From positions 868,001-932,000 of the forward strand of contig NW_025407824.1 in assembly GCF_003324165.1 (NCBI RefSeq): a stretch of DNA of 64,000 bases, in the 5' to 3' direction. The position numbers and the translations under genes were made by a program. This stretch comes from Naegleria lovaniensis (lineage: Eukaryota; Heterolobosea; Eutetramitea; Acrasida; Naegleriidae). This document shows positions 43,310 through 53,295 of the stretch, piece after piece; positions within the stretch are counted from its first letter, which is position 1; each line of letters begins with the position of its first letter. Under the pieces are notes generated by a model. It made no database searches and was not told where the DNA came from. It saw only the letters and a program-made list of their open reading frames with translations.

Positions 43310-44395
43310 ATGTGGGGAACAAGCCAGGCAACGACCGGAGTGCCATTAATGGGATCAGCAGGAATTGGCGATGTTAATCCTAATGGAAATTATTGTCTTC
43401 CTGATCTTCCTTCGGATACAGTTTCCATGATTTCATGGTGTCCTACACAAAATTACATTGTAGCTAGTAGTTGGGATGGTACCGTGAGCGCATGGGAAGT
43501 TCAAGCTGCAAATCAAATGGGCAAGATACAATTCGCTGCCATGGGAAAAGCCAAGTATAAACATGATGCACCAGTGTTGAGCTGTTGTATGTCTCGGGAC
43601 GGAAAGATATTCTCAGGAGGATGTGATAACAAGGCCAAATACTTTCAAATTGGTTCACAGAGCGATGTTACATTTGGTGCTCATGACCAACCCATAAAAG
43701 CAATCCGATCGTTGGATGGAGTTGATAATATGCAGACAATTGTAATGACTGGAAGTTGGGATAAGAATATCAAGTTTTGGGATATTAGAAACACAAACGG
43801 ACAACCTGTTGGAGTTGTTGCTCAAAAAGACAGAATTTATGACATTTCAGTTTCTGGACCAATGGCAGTTGTAGCATTAGCAAATAAGGAAGTACTAGTT
43901 TATGATTTAAGAAAACCACAAGAACCATACAAACAATATCAATCTCCATTGAGAGAACAAACGAGATGCGTAGCATGTTTCCCTGATCAATCAGGGTTCG
44001 CGATTGGATCCATCGAAGGAAGAGTTGGTATCAATTATTTACAAGAGACTGCTTCGAAGAAGAACTTTGCATTCAAGTGCCACAGAGAGGTCAATAACAT
44101 TTTTTCAATCAATGCCATTTCATTCCATCCTGTATTTGGAACGTTTTCGACAGCTGGTGCAGATGGTACTTTCCACTTTTGGGATCATACTTCCAAGCAA
44201 CGATTGCATCAATTTAAAAAGCTTAATGCTGATTTGACAGTAGTTTCAACAGCTTTCAACGGAGATGGTACCATATTTGCGTACGCAGCTGGATATGACT
44301 GGAGTAAGGGACATGAATTTTACAAGAAGCATACCTACATTTATTTGCATCCTGTAGAAGAACTTCAAGTTAAACCAAAAGGCCCAGGTAAATAA
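43310..44395 (+). CDS. RAE1: mRNA export factor RAE1/Gle2 (WD40)
   Basis: The intronless 361-residue protein has the length and blades of RAE1. Diagnostic segments are WDGTVSAWEVQ, FSGGCDNKAKYF, MTGSWDKNIKFWDIR, PMAVVALANKEVLVYDL, GSIEGRVGINYL, FKCHREVNN and FAYAAGYDWSKGHEFY, which is nearly invariant in RAE1. RAE1 binds the GLEBS motif of NUP98 at nuclear pores and also regulates mitosis (family knowledge). A short loop present in animal proteins between FKCHR and the AISFHP strand is reduced here. Together with the NXT-like gene 5 kb away, the window carries two mRNA-export components. Confidence 0.96.
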   Translation: MWGTSQATTGVPLMGSAGIGDVNPNGNYCLPDLPSDTVSMISWCPTQNYIVASSWDGTVSAWEVQAANQMGKIQFAAMGKAKYKHDAPVLSCCMSRDGKIFSGGCDNKAKYFQIGSQSDVTFGAHDQPIKAIRSLDGVDNMQTIVMTGSWDKNIKFWDIRNTNGQPVGVVAQKDRIYDISVSGPMAVVALANKEVLVYDLRKPQEPYKQYQSPLREQTRCVACFPDQSGFAIGSIEGRVGINYLQETASKKNFAFKCHREVNNIFSINAISFHPVFGTFSTAGADGTFHFWDHTSKQRLHQFKKLNADLTVVSTAFNGDGTIFAYAAGYDWSKGHEFYKKHTYIYLHPVEELQVKPKGPGK

Positions 44396-44701
44396 ACACG
44401 CGTTAAGGTTTGAATTGGGAATATACTTGTCATATGTAAGGTGTTTTAAATACTAGCCTCAGTTCAAAACATCACTTGATTTTGCAATCAAGAATAAAAT
44501 TGGTGCTTTTAGTGTCCAAGTCTAACACATTTAGCACATTCCTTAAAGTCAGTCGTGATAACTTGAATTTTAAACATATATGATTAATTAGGTGTACAAA
44601 GGTATAAAGAAAATCATCATTTGCATTCATACGTTCCAACGCCGCGCTCAACGTTTTGATTGAAGTCAAAAATTTTCTTTTCATTTTTGGTTTTGTTTTA
44701 T
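44396..44701. other. Convergent 3' region with a doubtful small frame
   Basis: These 306 bp are between the 3' ends of RAE1 and the second RCC1 gene. A minus-strand frame from ATG 44684 to 44472 (70 residues, K/L-rich) lies directly after the RCC1 stop. It could be a tiny gene but more likely is 3' untranslated sequence. No other structure is seen. Confidence 0.3.
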
Positions 44702-46348
44702 TCAACGTTTCTTCTTTTTCGTTGGTCCTTCGTTAGGGTGTCGAGTGGAAGGATAAATCTCGTCGTATTTGCTTGTTTTGCGAGAACATATCAAGTCAAC
44801 ATCTTGAAAGGCTGACGATGCAAAAAGTCCCATTGTAAATTGAGCCATCACACTATTCAAATTATCATTCTCGTGTGGAATGAAATAAATAAAAGTATGC
44901 AGACTTCCACAGCTGACTCGAGTACGAAAATTCTTACTATTATTGAGATCTTGATACGTGTAGTGACGAGGTAATTTCGTAAAACGTGTCAACACAGGCT
45001 CACTTAGACTTGTCTCTCTCATATTATCTTCATAGAACCCCAATTGATTGGAAATGTTAGAGCCTGTGACAAATACTTCGTTCGTAGTGGTGGTACAAAC
45101 ACTGTGAAAATCTCCAACTGAAATAGTTTCAAAAGCATGAACGAGTTCACTTGGAATATTGACATCTTTCAGAGAGGTTCCATCAATTTTGTCTCTGGAA
45201 ATTGGAATTTTTTGTCCCAGTTGACCTTCGATAAAGCGACCAAAACCAGCCAAACCACACTCTGTTTGGCCATCACGGAACACAAAGAAACCATGATAAT
45301 TTCCTGATGCAATTTTTGAAACAGGTTTCACCGTCGTCACAATGGTTGGTGTAAAGACTTGGTCAACAAATAGCTTGCTCTGGCCACAGAAATAGACATG
45401 TCCTTCTTGTGTTAGGAAGAGGGACCAATTGGCTCCAGCTTCTACCTGCACTGTTTTCGAGTCAAGTTTCTTGCAAGAAAGTAAATTTAAATTGCTCACA
45501 ACGCCATCCACTAACATGTCCTGTACGGCGTTATCGGTAGGATCAAAGCCAAGTTTTCCATTTTCTGGCGAGCCAGAAATGTAAACTCTCTTATCATTGG
45601 TCAACAAGAGAGTATGATTGAATCCACAACTCACTTGAATAATTTCCTTACTGGTTGGCTTTAACAAGGATAAATCTACAAGTTGTGGAATTCTAATTGA
45701 TTTTTGTAAACCTTGTTCGACGGGCTGAGAGCACTGTCCATAGCTATTATTTCCACATGCATACATGGTAAGAGTTCTTCTACAAATAAAAATGTTGTAA
45801 AATATTCCACAACTAATATCTACAATGTCTTCTTCGAGTAGGTCACAGAGAGTTGGTGTCGTGATGTGTGTTTTCCGATTTTTCGTTTGATTTAACCTAA
45901 AATGTGAGGTATTGTTGATGGTAGTATTACTTGGATTGGAATTCGTTGTAATATTATGACCATCATTATTCGAGTTTTCAAAAGCATTTGTGGTTCTTGT
46001 TGTGTTTCCAGAAACTGGCAAGACATTAAAATCGTTCAATCCGCAACAATACACCTTAAATGAATCTGTAATGAAAAATGTTCTATTACTGGCACATATT
46101 ACTTTCCGAATGGTTTGTCCATTAAAAACTTTGGTAGTATTCATAACATGGACTTTACATTTTTCTTGTTCTTCCCGCGTCCAAAATGAATTATGATCAT
46201 GCTCTATTAATTGACTACCAGCCATCCGAAGCGATGATGGATGCATTGCTGAGAGAATTACATTCTTCCGAGCAAAATCTGTTGAAGTATGAACTCCCAG
46301 CTGATGATCCATATTATCACCAAAACATAACATTCGTAGGCAAGACAT
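44702..46348 (-). CDS. RCC1-repeat protein, single exon (548 aa)
   Basis: The frame runs from ATG 46348 without an intron. Repeats read LCFGDNMDHQLG, VICASNRTFFITDSFKVYCC, DISCGIFYNIFICRRTLTMY, GNNSYGQC, VSCGFNHTLLLTNDKRVYIS, VEAGANWSLFLTQEGHVYFC and SVGDFHSVCTTTTNEVFVTG, about seven RCC1 blades. An N/T-rich insert (about residues 130-160) separates blades 2 and 3. The C terminus is basic (KKKKR), a possible nuclear signal. It is unrelated in detail to the RCC1-repeat gene at 2074 and lacks introns, so this is not a recent duplicate. The function of this member (Ran exchange factor, E3 adaptor or other) is not determined. Confidence 0.85.
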   Translation of the reverse strand: MSCLRMLCFGDNMDHQLGVHTSTDFARKNVILSAMHPSSLRMAGSQLIEHDHNSFWTREEQEKCKVHVMNTTKVFNGQTIRKVICASNRTFFITDSFKVYCCGLNDFNVLPVSGNTTRTTNAFENSNNDGHNITTNSNPSNTTINNTSHFRLNQTKNRKTHITTPTLCDLLEEDIVDISCGIFYNIFICRRTLTMYACGNNSYGQCSQPVEQGLQKSIRIPQLVDLSLLKPTSKEIIQVSCGFNHTLLLTNDKRVYISGSPENGKLGFDPTDNAVQDMLVDGVVSNLNLLSCKKLDSKTVQVEAGANWSLFLTQEGHVYFCGQSKLFVDQVFTPTIVTTVKPVSKIASGNYHGFFVFRDGQTECGLAGFGRFIEGQLGQKIPISRDKIDGTSLKDVNIPSELVHAFETISVGDFHSVCTTTTNEVFVTGSNISNQLGFYEDNMRETSLSEPVLTRFTKLPRHYTYQDLNNSKNFRTRVSCGSLHTFIYFIPHENDNLNSVMAQFTMGLFASSAFQDVDLICSRKTSKYDEIYPSTRHPNEGPTKKKKR

Positions 46349-46537
46349 TTTTTTTAAAATTGAAAAAATCCAATTTGATGTTGAACCATCAAAATGCTAA
46401 TGACCTTCTTTTGAATATGTGCATTGTTTGGGGTGATGATATATTTCTATGACTGTTTGTTCATTGAATTAAGTTTGAAATGCAAGTTTAGATTTGCATT
46501 TCCATACTTTTTTATGATTTAAAAAAAATTAATCGTA

Positions 46538-47588
46538 ATGATATCTACGACCACGACATCGTCTTGTTCTGCGAGTGATCAGGACGCGTCAGAGGATGGA
46601 GTTTCGGATCAAGTAATAATGGCTACCATGAATAAAGATATGACGGAGGAAGAATTGGAACGTATTAAACAACAATGGACCGTTGAACAGGAGGAATTAA
46701 AAAAACAATTAATTACGCAAGATGATATTGATTTTGATCCCGATGATTTGGATGGAACATTGAAATTTGTTGGAGGTGTAGATAGTAGGTTTGGATTTTT
46801 GGTGTTATCAGGGAAGTGAATTCTGAAAATATAATGTCTTGGAAAATTAGTTAGTTTTGATAAGGAAAATCCAGTGAATGCAATTGCAAGTTTAATTGTG
46901 TTATCACTTCCAGATTTGAAAGTTGTTTATGAAAAGTATGATAAAGTCGTCATGCAACATCCTTATATTCCAGGATTGTAAGTGGATGATATTGAATGAT
47001 TGTATTTGAATTTCAAAATCTCATTGGTGGGTCTCGAACAAATGGATAGCCTGGCCTTTCGAGAAGTTCCACATCTGGAGAGTATGGTTAATGATTTACG
47101 ACAAAATTGTCCACAATTTGTGCCACAAGTAATTCTTGTTGATGGAAATGGAATATTGCATCAACGTGGATTTGGTCTTGCATCACATTTAGGAGTTGTT
47201 CTCAATATTCCCACAATAGGTGTAGCAAAAAAGCTATTGGTAAGTCATTGCAAAATTGCGCTCCGTGTGACACGATTGATTTGAATAGTATGTGGATGAA
47301 ATTACCAGAGAAACAGTGAAAGAGCTAGTTCAGAAACAACTCAAAGCCAAAGGTGACCATGCCAAACTTGTGGGAAAGAGTGGAATTACTCATGGTGTTG
47401 TTTTTCAGCCAATACAAAAGACGGGTCGACCTCTCTTTCTCAGTATTGGTCATAAAATCAGTTTGGAATCATGCATTAAGGTTGTCCTCAAAACATGTAT
47501 TCATAAAAACCCAGAACCTATTCGACAAGCTGATCTTCGAAGTCGTCGAATGATAGAAGCACAAGCTTCCGAGAACAATAAAATTTAA
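46538..47588 (+). CDS. Endonuclease V, four exons
   Basis: Exons 46538-46784, 46851-46977, 47050-47239 and 47289-47588 give 287 residues. Each junction restores conserved sequence: VGGVDISFDKENP, then HPYIPGFLAFREVP, then VAKKLLYVDEI. Catalytic acids are visible in GGVD, FREVP and [14 protein letters not shown]. The adjacent ASHLGV and [17 protein letters not shown] segments are family-typical. Eukaryotic endonuclease V cleaves inosine-containing RNA, and bacterial forms act on deaminated DNA. The N terminus (about 60 residues, S/D/E-rich) is an extension. The C terminus ends shortly after [11 protein letters not shown], close to the end of the catalytic domain. It shares a 189-bp divergent promoter region with the RCC1 gene. 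Confidence 0.93.
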
Positions 47589-47750
47589 TGCAACAATCAA
47601 AATTTGGGACTACCTTATGTCTCTTTATCAAGTTAACTCGATCAAAAAGAGGAGGGTTGTTGATCAAGATAAAATTCGCAAAGGTTCACAAAAAAAATTC
47701 CATATCGTCTTCTTTCAGAATTCTTCATTTCATTTCTTTTTGAAAAAACT

Positions 47751-49100
47751 ATGGGCCAACACTCATCATCAGAGAAAGGAACTATTGGTTCTGCAATCAT
47801 GGTTGGAGAAGATGACGATGCTCCACAACAACAACAATCCAATCAAACTGTTACTGGTGGAAAGGGAGGAGCCACTACTTCATCCTCCGGATTCGTTTCA
47901 AAGAACAAAATTAACGAATCCGTACAAATTGTTTCCATTGAGAAGGATAATGAAGATGAATATGATTTCTTGGTGAAGGTGGTTCTTGTAGGCGATTACG
48001 GAGTGGGTAGGTAACATTTCAGTTTCAGAGATCGTTTGATGATGATATGATGATATTGAAATACTTGTTGAAATTTCTGAAATCATCACGGGAATTGGAC
48101 AAAATGAAACCACATGTGATGATGTTGTTTGGAAATATCACAACCGTCCTCAATTCGTATACGTGATGAATCATTCTAGGCAAAACAAGTCTTGCTAAGA
48201 AAATTTCTCAACGAGGATTCACCACACAGCATCAACCAACGATTGGAATTGATTTTGTAGTTTGTACATTGGTTCTCAATACCAAAGAGACTGGTAAGTA
48301 ACAAGGGAAGGCTTGTCTCTCAACCGATAATTTCCCATTAATTGTCAAACATGTCAATTTGTGATGATCATGACATTTACGGAACTCATTTTACGTTTTG
48401 GTTTGTGAACCAATAGTTCGTCTTCAGCTTTGGGATACTGCAGGTATGATTTTTACTACTGCTTTTTGAGCTGTTTAAATTACTTTATTTTGAAATTGAA
48501 CACTTTTGTAATTCACCTCCATGATAACAACATAGGTCAAGGTAAGTGTTATTCACAAGAGAATAGCTCATTTCCTTAATATCTTGTTCTTTTCTACTAC
48601 AACCAAACGTGCTACAAACAGAAAAATTTAAGGCTCTTGCCAGTTCGTTTTTCAGAGGTGCCGATGGTATATTTGTGATTGGTAGGTTTTTTGAACTTTT
48701 TTGAAAACTCAAAGGAGTGGAAATTGAAATTTCATGTTAAACGTAAATCATATTTCAAAACACCACACCTGATTTTCAAAAATAATATTTATCATGCATC
48801 GTATTTCTCACAGCTGATGTTTCAGAAAAATCGTCCTTTGATAGAATTCCAGGTTTTCTTGAAGACGGCAAAAAGAATTGCTCTTCAGATGTTGAATTTG
48901 TTTTTATTGCATCCAAGATTGACCTGCGTACGCAACAATTAGGAGTAATGACCGAGCCAGAGGCAAAGAATGAATTTAGAAAGTATGATGCTAACATCCC
49001 AATTATAGAAACCAGTGCTAAGGAAGACAAAAATGTTGAAAAAGCACTTTTAACAATTATTCAAAGAATTTACAACAAGAAAAAGGAGGCAAAGCAATAG
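47751..49100 (+). CDS. Rab-like small GTPase with myristoylation-type N terminus, six exons
   Basis: Exons 47751-48006, 48180-48293, 48417-48443, 48536-48541, 48622-48681 and 48814-49100 give 249 residues. Exon 3 is 27 nt and exon 4 only 6 nt (GTCAAG); both are needed to build the invariant WDTAGQE. G-domain motifs are GDYGVGKTS (P-loop), PTIGIDF (switch I), WDTAGQEKFK (switch II), SKIDLR in place of NKxD, and ETSAKE. The protein starts MGQHSSS, a good N-myristoylation signal, followed by about 60 disordered residues. It ends KKKEAKQ with no prenylatable cysteine. So the membrane anchor seems moved from C to N terminus, by inference. The Rab subfamily is not clear. Confidence 0.88.
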
Positions 49101-49240
49101 ATGCAGCAAAACATGTGTAGTAGAGAAACAATAATAGTAATTTTTTAATGAAATTGTAAACTATTTTTACATGAAGGTTGTTGTGGAGGATGATAATATT
49201 ATTTGTCGTGGTATAGACACAATTTCACAACCAAGATCTT

Positions 49241-50083
49241 TTAGGGTGTGGAACTGTCCAAACGCAACAAGCACTCTTCCATCAATGGCTGATCTGTAGA
49301 ATGATTCTCCATTGTGAATTCTTCATGAACTGGAGTTTGGGCGATAATATAACGTGACACTACCTGAGGTTGAGTTAGGACATGTTTTCGAACGATTGAA
49401 ATGAAGGTATGAATAATATCAGGATATCTTTCAGCGGCCTCTTGCAAACGATCTTTCAATGCAGACAATGAGGACCATCCACCACTTTCTTGTCCATGAA
49501 TAATTTCAGATAGCTGTGGGGTAGAGGACAAACATGCACCACTTCTCGTTGTCATAGCAGTGATAGAAGCAACCTTCTGCTCCTTACCATGAGGCTGATC
49601 TCTCTCCTCTTCTTGTTTCTTCTTTTTAGTAAGACATGCTTGAGAACATGCATTCGATGTTGTCAACCCTGTTGAACAAGTACAACCATTACTAGCTGCA
49701 TTCACCCATGCTTCAGCAGTAGCGGTTGGTAGTAGTGAACAAGTCGAACCCACCATGGAATTTACGAATTTACGTTTTTTTCCACATTTGAGTTGATTCA
49801 CCAAGGGTCGATCGGTGCCATATCTCAACACGTAGAGTTCACACTTGTTACATAATGGCTTTCCACTCACTTGATGCTTTCTCCACATGGGTGTTGTACG
49901 AGTGCCACAATTTTCACATTGAGTATTTTCAGTTACTCGATTGTAGGATCGTTTCGTACCAACATTCAAAGCAGTTGGTGGATGACATGCACGAGTATTT
50001 ATCGTGGCACGAATGAGTCTAAGATGAGTTGGTACATTTTGGCGACTGGCGACTTTCGCCAACCGCCAATTACACACTACCAT
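49241..50083 (-). CDS. GATA-type zinc-finger protein, array member 1 (divergent, 5' end uncertain)
   Basis: The frame gives up to 280 residues from ATG 50083. One GATA finger (CENC-x18-CNKC) lies near residues 56-81. It has CNKCELY where the other array members have CNKCGLY. The C-terminal block common to the array is present (WSSLSALKDRLQEAAERYPD, then RKHVLTQPQVVSRYI). The N terminus (RLAKVASRQNVPTHLRL) does not resemble the acidic MDLFS leader of members 3-5. It overlaps a GC-richer stretch with GGCGA/CGCCA repeats at 50040-50100, so the true start may be lost or further upstream. It is probably a transcription factor, or decaying. Confidence 0.7.
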   Translation of the reverse strand: MVVCNWRLAKVASRQNVPTHLRLIRATINTRACHPPTALNVGTKRSYNRVTENTQCENCGTRTTPMWRKHQVSGKPLCNKCELYVLRYGTDRPLVNQLKCGKKRKFVNSMVGSTCSLLPTATAEAWVNAASNGCTCSTGLTTSNACSQACLTKKKKQEEERDQPHGKEQKVASITAMTTRSGACLSSTPQLSEIIHGQESGGWSSLSALKDRLQEAAERYPDIIHTFISIVRKHVLTQPQVVSRYIIAQTPVHEEFTMENHSTDQPLMEECLLRLDSSTP

Positions 50084-50196
50084 AATCGCAATTCGCCAAT
50101 TAAGATTGTAAATCTATTACAACACGGTAATTGTAATTTTTAGAGGGAAACATCGCTTGAAAAATTTCCTAAACAACACAGTGTGTAGTGTCAACC

Positions 50197-51210
50197 ATGT
50201 CCATCAACCAAACAGCTTCCTCTCAGCAAGAAGAAGAACAGTCCAAGAAAAGACTAGAACAGTCCCCAGTACAAGGCTTTGAGGAAGAACCATCAGAGTG
50301 CGAGCATCCTAAACACAGAAAGTTAAACCCTGAACCACCTTATAATATTGAACAAATCATCCAGAACTCCTTGCAACACTTTTCCAATTCCATGATGGAT
50401 CAGATAGAAGGACTCACCACAAAGGTACAAGGCTTTGAAACTCGCCTTCAACAAGTAACTCAACCACATCAATTTAATAATAACAACCATCCGTTCGACC
50501 CTAACTTCTCAGTACCAAACCATATGCATGTCCCACAATCTACAAATATGTTCAACATCCCATTCCAAAACAAGTCTGACAATGCTCCCGTCGCCCCTCA
50601 TACCTGCAGATGGATCAATATTAACGACACTACTTACAACCTATTTTCAAACAACCACACTACTACAAACACACCTTTCAATGGTTTATCAGATGAAGCC
50701 TTAAAGTTCTACACCTCTTCATACTTGAAAAACAATTGGAACTTCGCCCCCGACTACCTCGCTAAACTCAACGGGCTAGAACTTGCTCAACTTCTCCAAC
50801 AAAGTATTATAAGAAAGCTCCTTACCATGACCCCAACTGGAACAACTCTTACCTACCTTATTGGAAAATACAAACAACTGCTTCAAAACACAAACATTCC
50901 TCATGTTAAAACCGAACCACGTCCGGAATTAAACCTTCCAATCCTTAACACAGTATTAGTTTGCAGCGGCCTTACCTGCAAAGCACTCAACTGTTCAGCA
51001 ATGTCAACAGATCTCATTGCCCGAGCAGAATTACTTGCGTTGGGCTTACTACTATCAAACAGAATAGCCAATGCCCTTGACTGCGCAGCTGAGAATAATT
51101 ACACAATGGAAGACATCTCCAGAGAAATTAACCAACAGCTCAATAATACAAACGTACCTCAGACATTGCTTCTATTAAATGGTGTGACATTACCTGGGAC
51201 AAACCAATGA
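50197..51210 (+). CDS. Unrecognised 337-aa ORF inserted within the GATA array
   Basis: This intact frame starts at ATG 50197 on the strand opposite to the array. Residues 1-60 are E/Q/K-rich. Residues 65-95 look like a coiled coil (IIQNSLQHFSNSMMDQIEG). Residues 100-160 are N/P-rich. A helical C-terminal half includes LAQLLQQSIIRKLLTMTPTG and RAELLALGLLLSNRIANALD. Its codons use C at the third position (AAC, CTC, ACC) more than neighbouring genes. I recognise no family, and see no reverse transcriptase, integrase, transposase or terminal repeats. It could be part of a mobile element or a lineage-specific gene. Confidence 0.55.
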   Translation: MSINQTASSQQEEEQSKKRLEQSPVQGFEEEPSECEHPKHRKLNPEPPYNIEQIIQNSLQHFSNSMMDQIEGLTTKVQGFETRLQQVTQPHQFNNNNHPFDPNFSVPNHMHVPQSTNMFNIPFQNKSDNAPVAPHTCRWININDTTYNLFSNNHTTTNTPFNGLSDEALKFYTSSYLKNNWNFAPDYLAKLNGLELAQLLQQSIIRKLLTMTPTGTTLTYLIGKYKQLLQNTNIPHVKTEPRPELNLPILNTVLVCSGLTCKALNCSAMSTDLIARAELLALGLLLSNRIANALDCAAENNYTMEDISREINQQLNNTNVPQTLLLLNGVTLPGTNQ

Positions 51211-51684
51211 AGGGTTGGTTTCAAATAATTAATTCAGGTCACAAAACCGATAAAGATCCATCATAATCGAACCAGCCCCCAACCAAAAGTACTGCCCTGT
51301 GAAATTAATCACCTCATACAGAGACCAAGTCCACCACTTCAAAGAAAGAATACCTTTACAAATAAANNNNNNNNNNGGTAACTGACAAGGAGAGGAGGTA
51401 AAAGAGAGAAAGCATGACTCTTCATGTCGCGTCCATGAAGACACGTGTCTCAGGGTCATTTGTATGGCACATACATAATAATCTCGTTCTTCGGGAAACT
51501 CCCATCCATGTATTGCTCTGTTGGGATCCTGCCTTGTGCGAGTTGATAGTAATCAATGACTTAACAAAAGCAATTACAATCGAAGGTCCATTACTGAATT
51601 TTGTAGAAACAGAAATGTAATTAGATCATTCCATTGGATATTTACAAAATATTTAATGTCAGTACTCATGAATCACCAATTTTT
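51211..51684. other. Region with an assembly gap and ORF fragments
   Basis: Ten N's at 51367-51376 mark a gap of unknown true size. The left side is open in one plus-strand frame up to the gap (about 51231-51366). The right side holds a plus-strand frame to 51620 containing SFVWHIHNNLVLRETPIHVL and ending FVETEM, which looks coding. These may be pieces of one or two genes interrupted by missing sequence. No product can be named. Confidence 0.35.
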
Positions 51685-52854
51685 TCAAAAAATCCCGAAA
51701 CTATCCCTCTCCAATTCGCAAACCTCTCCCTCTATTTCTTGTTGATGAGTGAACTGTTCCTGTGTTGGGAATTCCATTCTCGATGAAATTATTTGTGACA
51801 CCACCTGAGGTTGAGTTAATACATGTTTTCTAATAATTGAAATCAACGTGTGAATAATCTCAGGAAATCTTTCTGATGCTTGTCGCAAACGATGATTCAA
51901 TGAAGCGAGTGAGTTCCATCCTTCTTCTTCGTCTTGAGAAGACACTGGTTGCATGGACTCAGAATTACCAATTCCAACTTGTCCTTGATTTGTCTCTTTC
52001 ACATGTTCATCGTCGTGTTTCTTCTTTTTAGCTTTTCGAGGCTTGTCAACACAAGGTTGTGAAATCTCCTCGTGGTTGTTGGAAATTTCCAACCATGCCT
52101 TACAAGAATCACTCAATCTCGTTGCTGTCTCATCAAGAGTAGTTACAAATTGCTGCTTCTGTGCTCGTGGTTGTAGTTGTTGTTCTATCACTTCATTCGA
52201 ATCCAATTTTCGTTTATGTCCTCTTCGTCCAAATTTTAATTTCTCAACCATGGGTCGATTTGTATCATATCTCAATAAATAGAGTCCACACTTGTTACAT
52301 AGTGGTTTTCCTTCTTGATTTTTTCTCCACATGGGTGTTTTGGAAGTACCACAATTATGACATTTACAATCTCGAGATTTTCGAATATAGGGACGACGAC
52401 GATTCGAGGTCGAGGCGCTTGCAAGGGTGGAGTTGGCATTCGAGTTGGATTTGGAACATGTCGAAGTTGGAGCATGTGTTTCTTCCATGAGGAGGGTTAT
52501 ATGAGAATTCCAAGTTGGTAAAGAATTTGTGGATGCATTCGACTCACACGGTTGACCAACATGATGACGAGGTTTTGCTGAAAATGTGCACAACGATTCA
52601 CATGTTTCATGTGGTGTATCCACCATGACGAGAGGGTTTGTTGTTGTTACACCACTTCTTGAGAGTGGAGCACCATGGTGTGTTGGAATGAATGGAAAAC
52701 CACATGTTGATACATTGTCCTCTTCTTCTGCTTTGTTCTCATTCATGAAATCATTCCACACATGTTTCCATTCTTCTTCTTCATTCATTTCCATGGGAGT
52801 AAAAGTTTGGTATGTCAAACAGTTCATTTGGAGAAACAATGGATTGGTGTCCAT
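51685..52854 (-). CDS. GATA-type zinc-finger protein, array member 2
   Basis: ATG 52854 gives 389 residues; a frame extending further upstream has only non-ATG starts. The N terminus is acidic (EMNEEEEWKHVWNDFMNENK). The single finger is CHNC-x17-CNKCGLY with TPMWRKN, flanked by basic RRRPYIRKSRDC and FGRRGHKRK. The C-terminal array block is present: GWNSLASLNHRLRQASERFP, then IHTLISIIRKHVLTQPQVVS. It is intronless. It differs more from members 3-5 than they do from one another, and has a finger one residue shorter. It is a presumed nuclear DNA-binding regulator of GATA or GATC-type sites. Confidence 0.88.
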   Translation of the reverse strand: MDTNPLFLQMNCLTYQTFTPMEMNEEEEWKHVWNDFMNENKAEEEDNVSTCGFPFIPTHHGAPLSRSGVTTTNPLVMVDTPHETCESLCTFSAKPRHHVGQPCESNASTNSLPTWNSHITLLMEETHAPTSTCSKSNSNANSTLASASTSNRRRPYIRKSRDCKCHNCGTSKTPMWRKNQEGKPLCNKCGLYLLRYDTNRPMVEKLKFGRRGHKRKLDSNEVIEQQLQPRAQKQQFVTTLDETATRLSDSCKAWLEISNNHEEISQPCVDKPRKAKKKKHDDEHVKETNQGQVGIGNSESMQPVSSQDEEEGWNSLASLNHRLRQASERFPEIIHTLISIIRKHVLTQPQVVSQIISSRMEFPTQEQFTHQQEIEGEVCELERDSFGIF

Positions 52855-53295
52855 ACTTTTTTTTTTGATATAGAGTGAGAGAGAGGTATAGCTAGCACTC
52901 ACACAGATTTGAGTTTTTTATATTCTAATTGACCATATCTGGAAAATGCAACTCTTAAAAATTTGATGAAAGTTGAATTAGAGATCGAATGGACGAGTAG
53001 TTGTACTAGAAAGTCGCTTCCGAATGGATTGGATCCGACTGAGACGAGCAATGTTTGGCCAAACGGAATTACATGCACAACGAAAAATGGTCGATCGCGC
53101 CTTAAAAACGTCTCACAGAGTCCGTTGAAACCTCAACAATTGTGTTTAATTGTTTTTGAGACAGTAGAGATACAGCAGAGCCTTCTTCTCACACGCAGAT
53201 CGTCCGTTCGATGATGGGTATGCTTAGAGAATCTCTTATGGTGTGTGTGGTGTTTACAGTAGGTTTATTTGGTTTAAGGATTGAATTCTCTATCC
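52855..53295. other. Spacer between array members 2 and 3
   Basis: These 441 bp hold the upstream region of member 2 and the 3' end of member 3. A copy of the 3' flank motif seen after members 3-5 (TTAAGGATTGAATTC-type) lies at about 53275-53290. The three upstream modules found before members 3-5 are not recognisable here. No protein-like frame is seen. Confidence 0.45.

Noticed and set aside
44472-44684. 70-residue gene after the second RCC1 gene
   Set aside because: It follows the stop directly, has no recognisable feature, and fits 3' untranslated sequence; mentioned only in the regional note.
51229-51459. Minus-strand frame spanning the N gap
   Set aside because: It reads through undetermined bases and lacks protein-like composition, so it is not supported.
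50197-51684. Retroelement or virus-derived element in the GATA array
   Set aside because: The ORF and gap are suggestive, but no reverse transcriptase, integrase, capsid signature or terminal repeats can be seen, so no element family is claimed.
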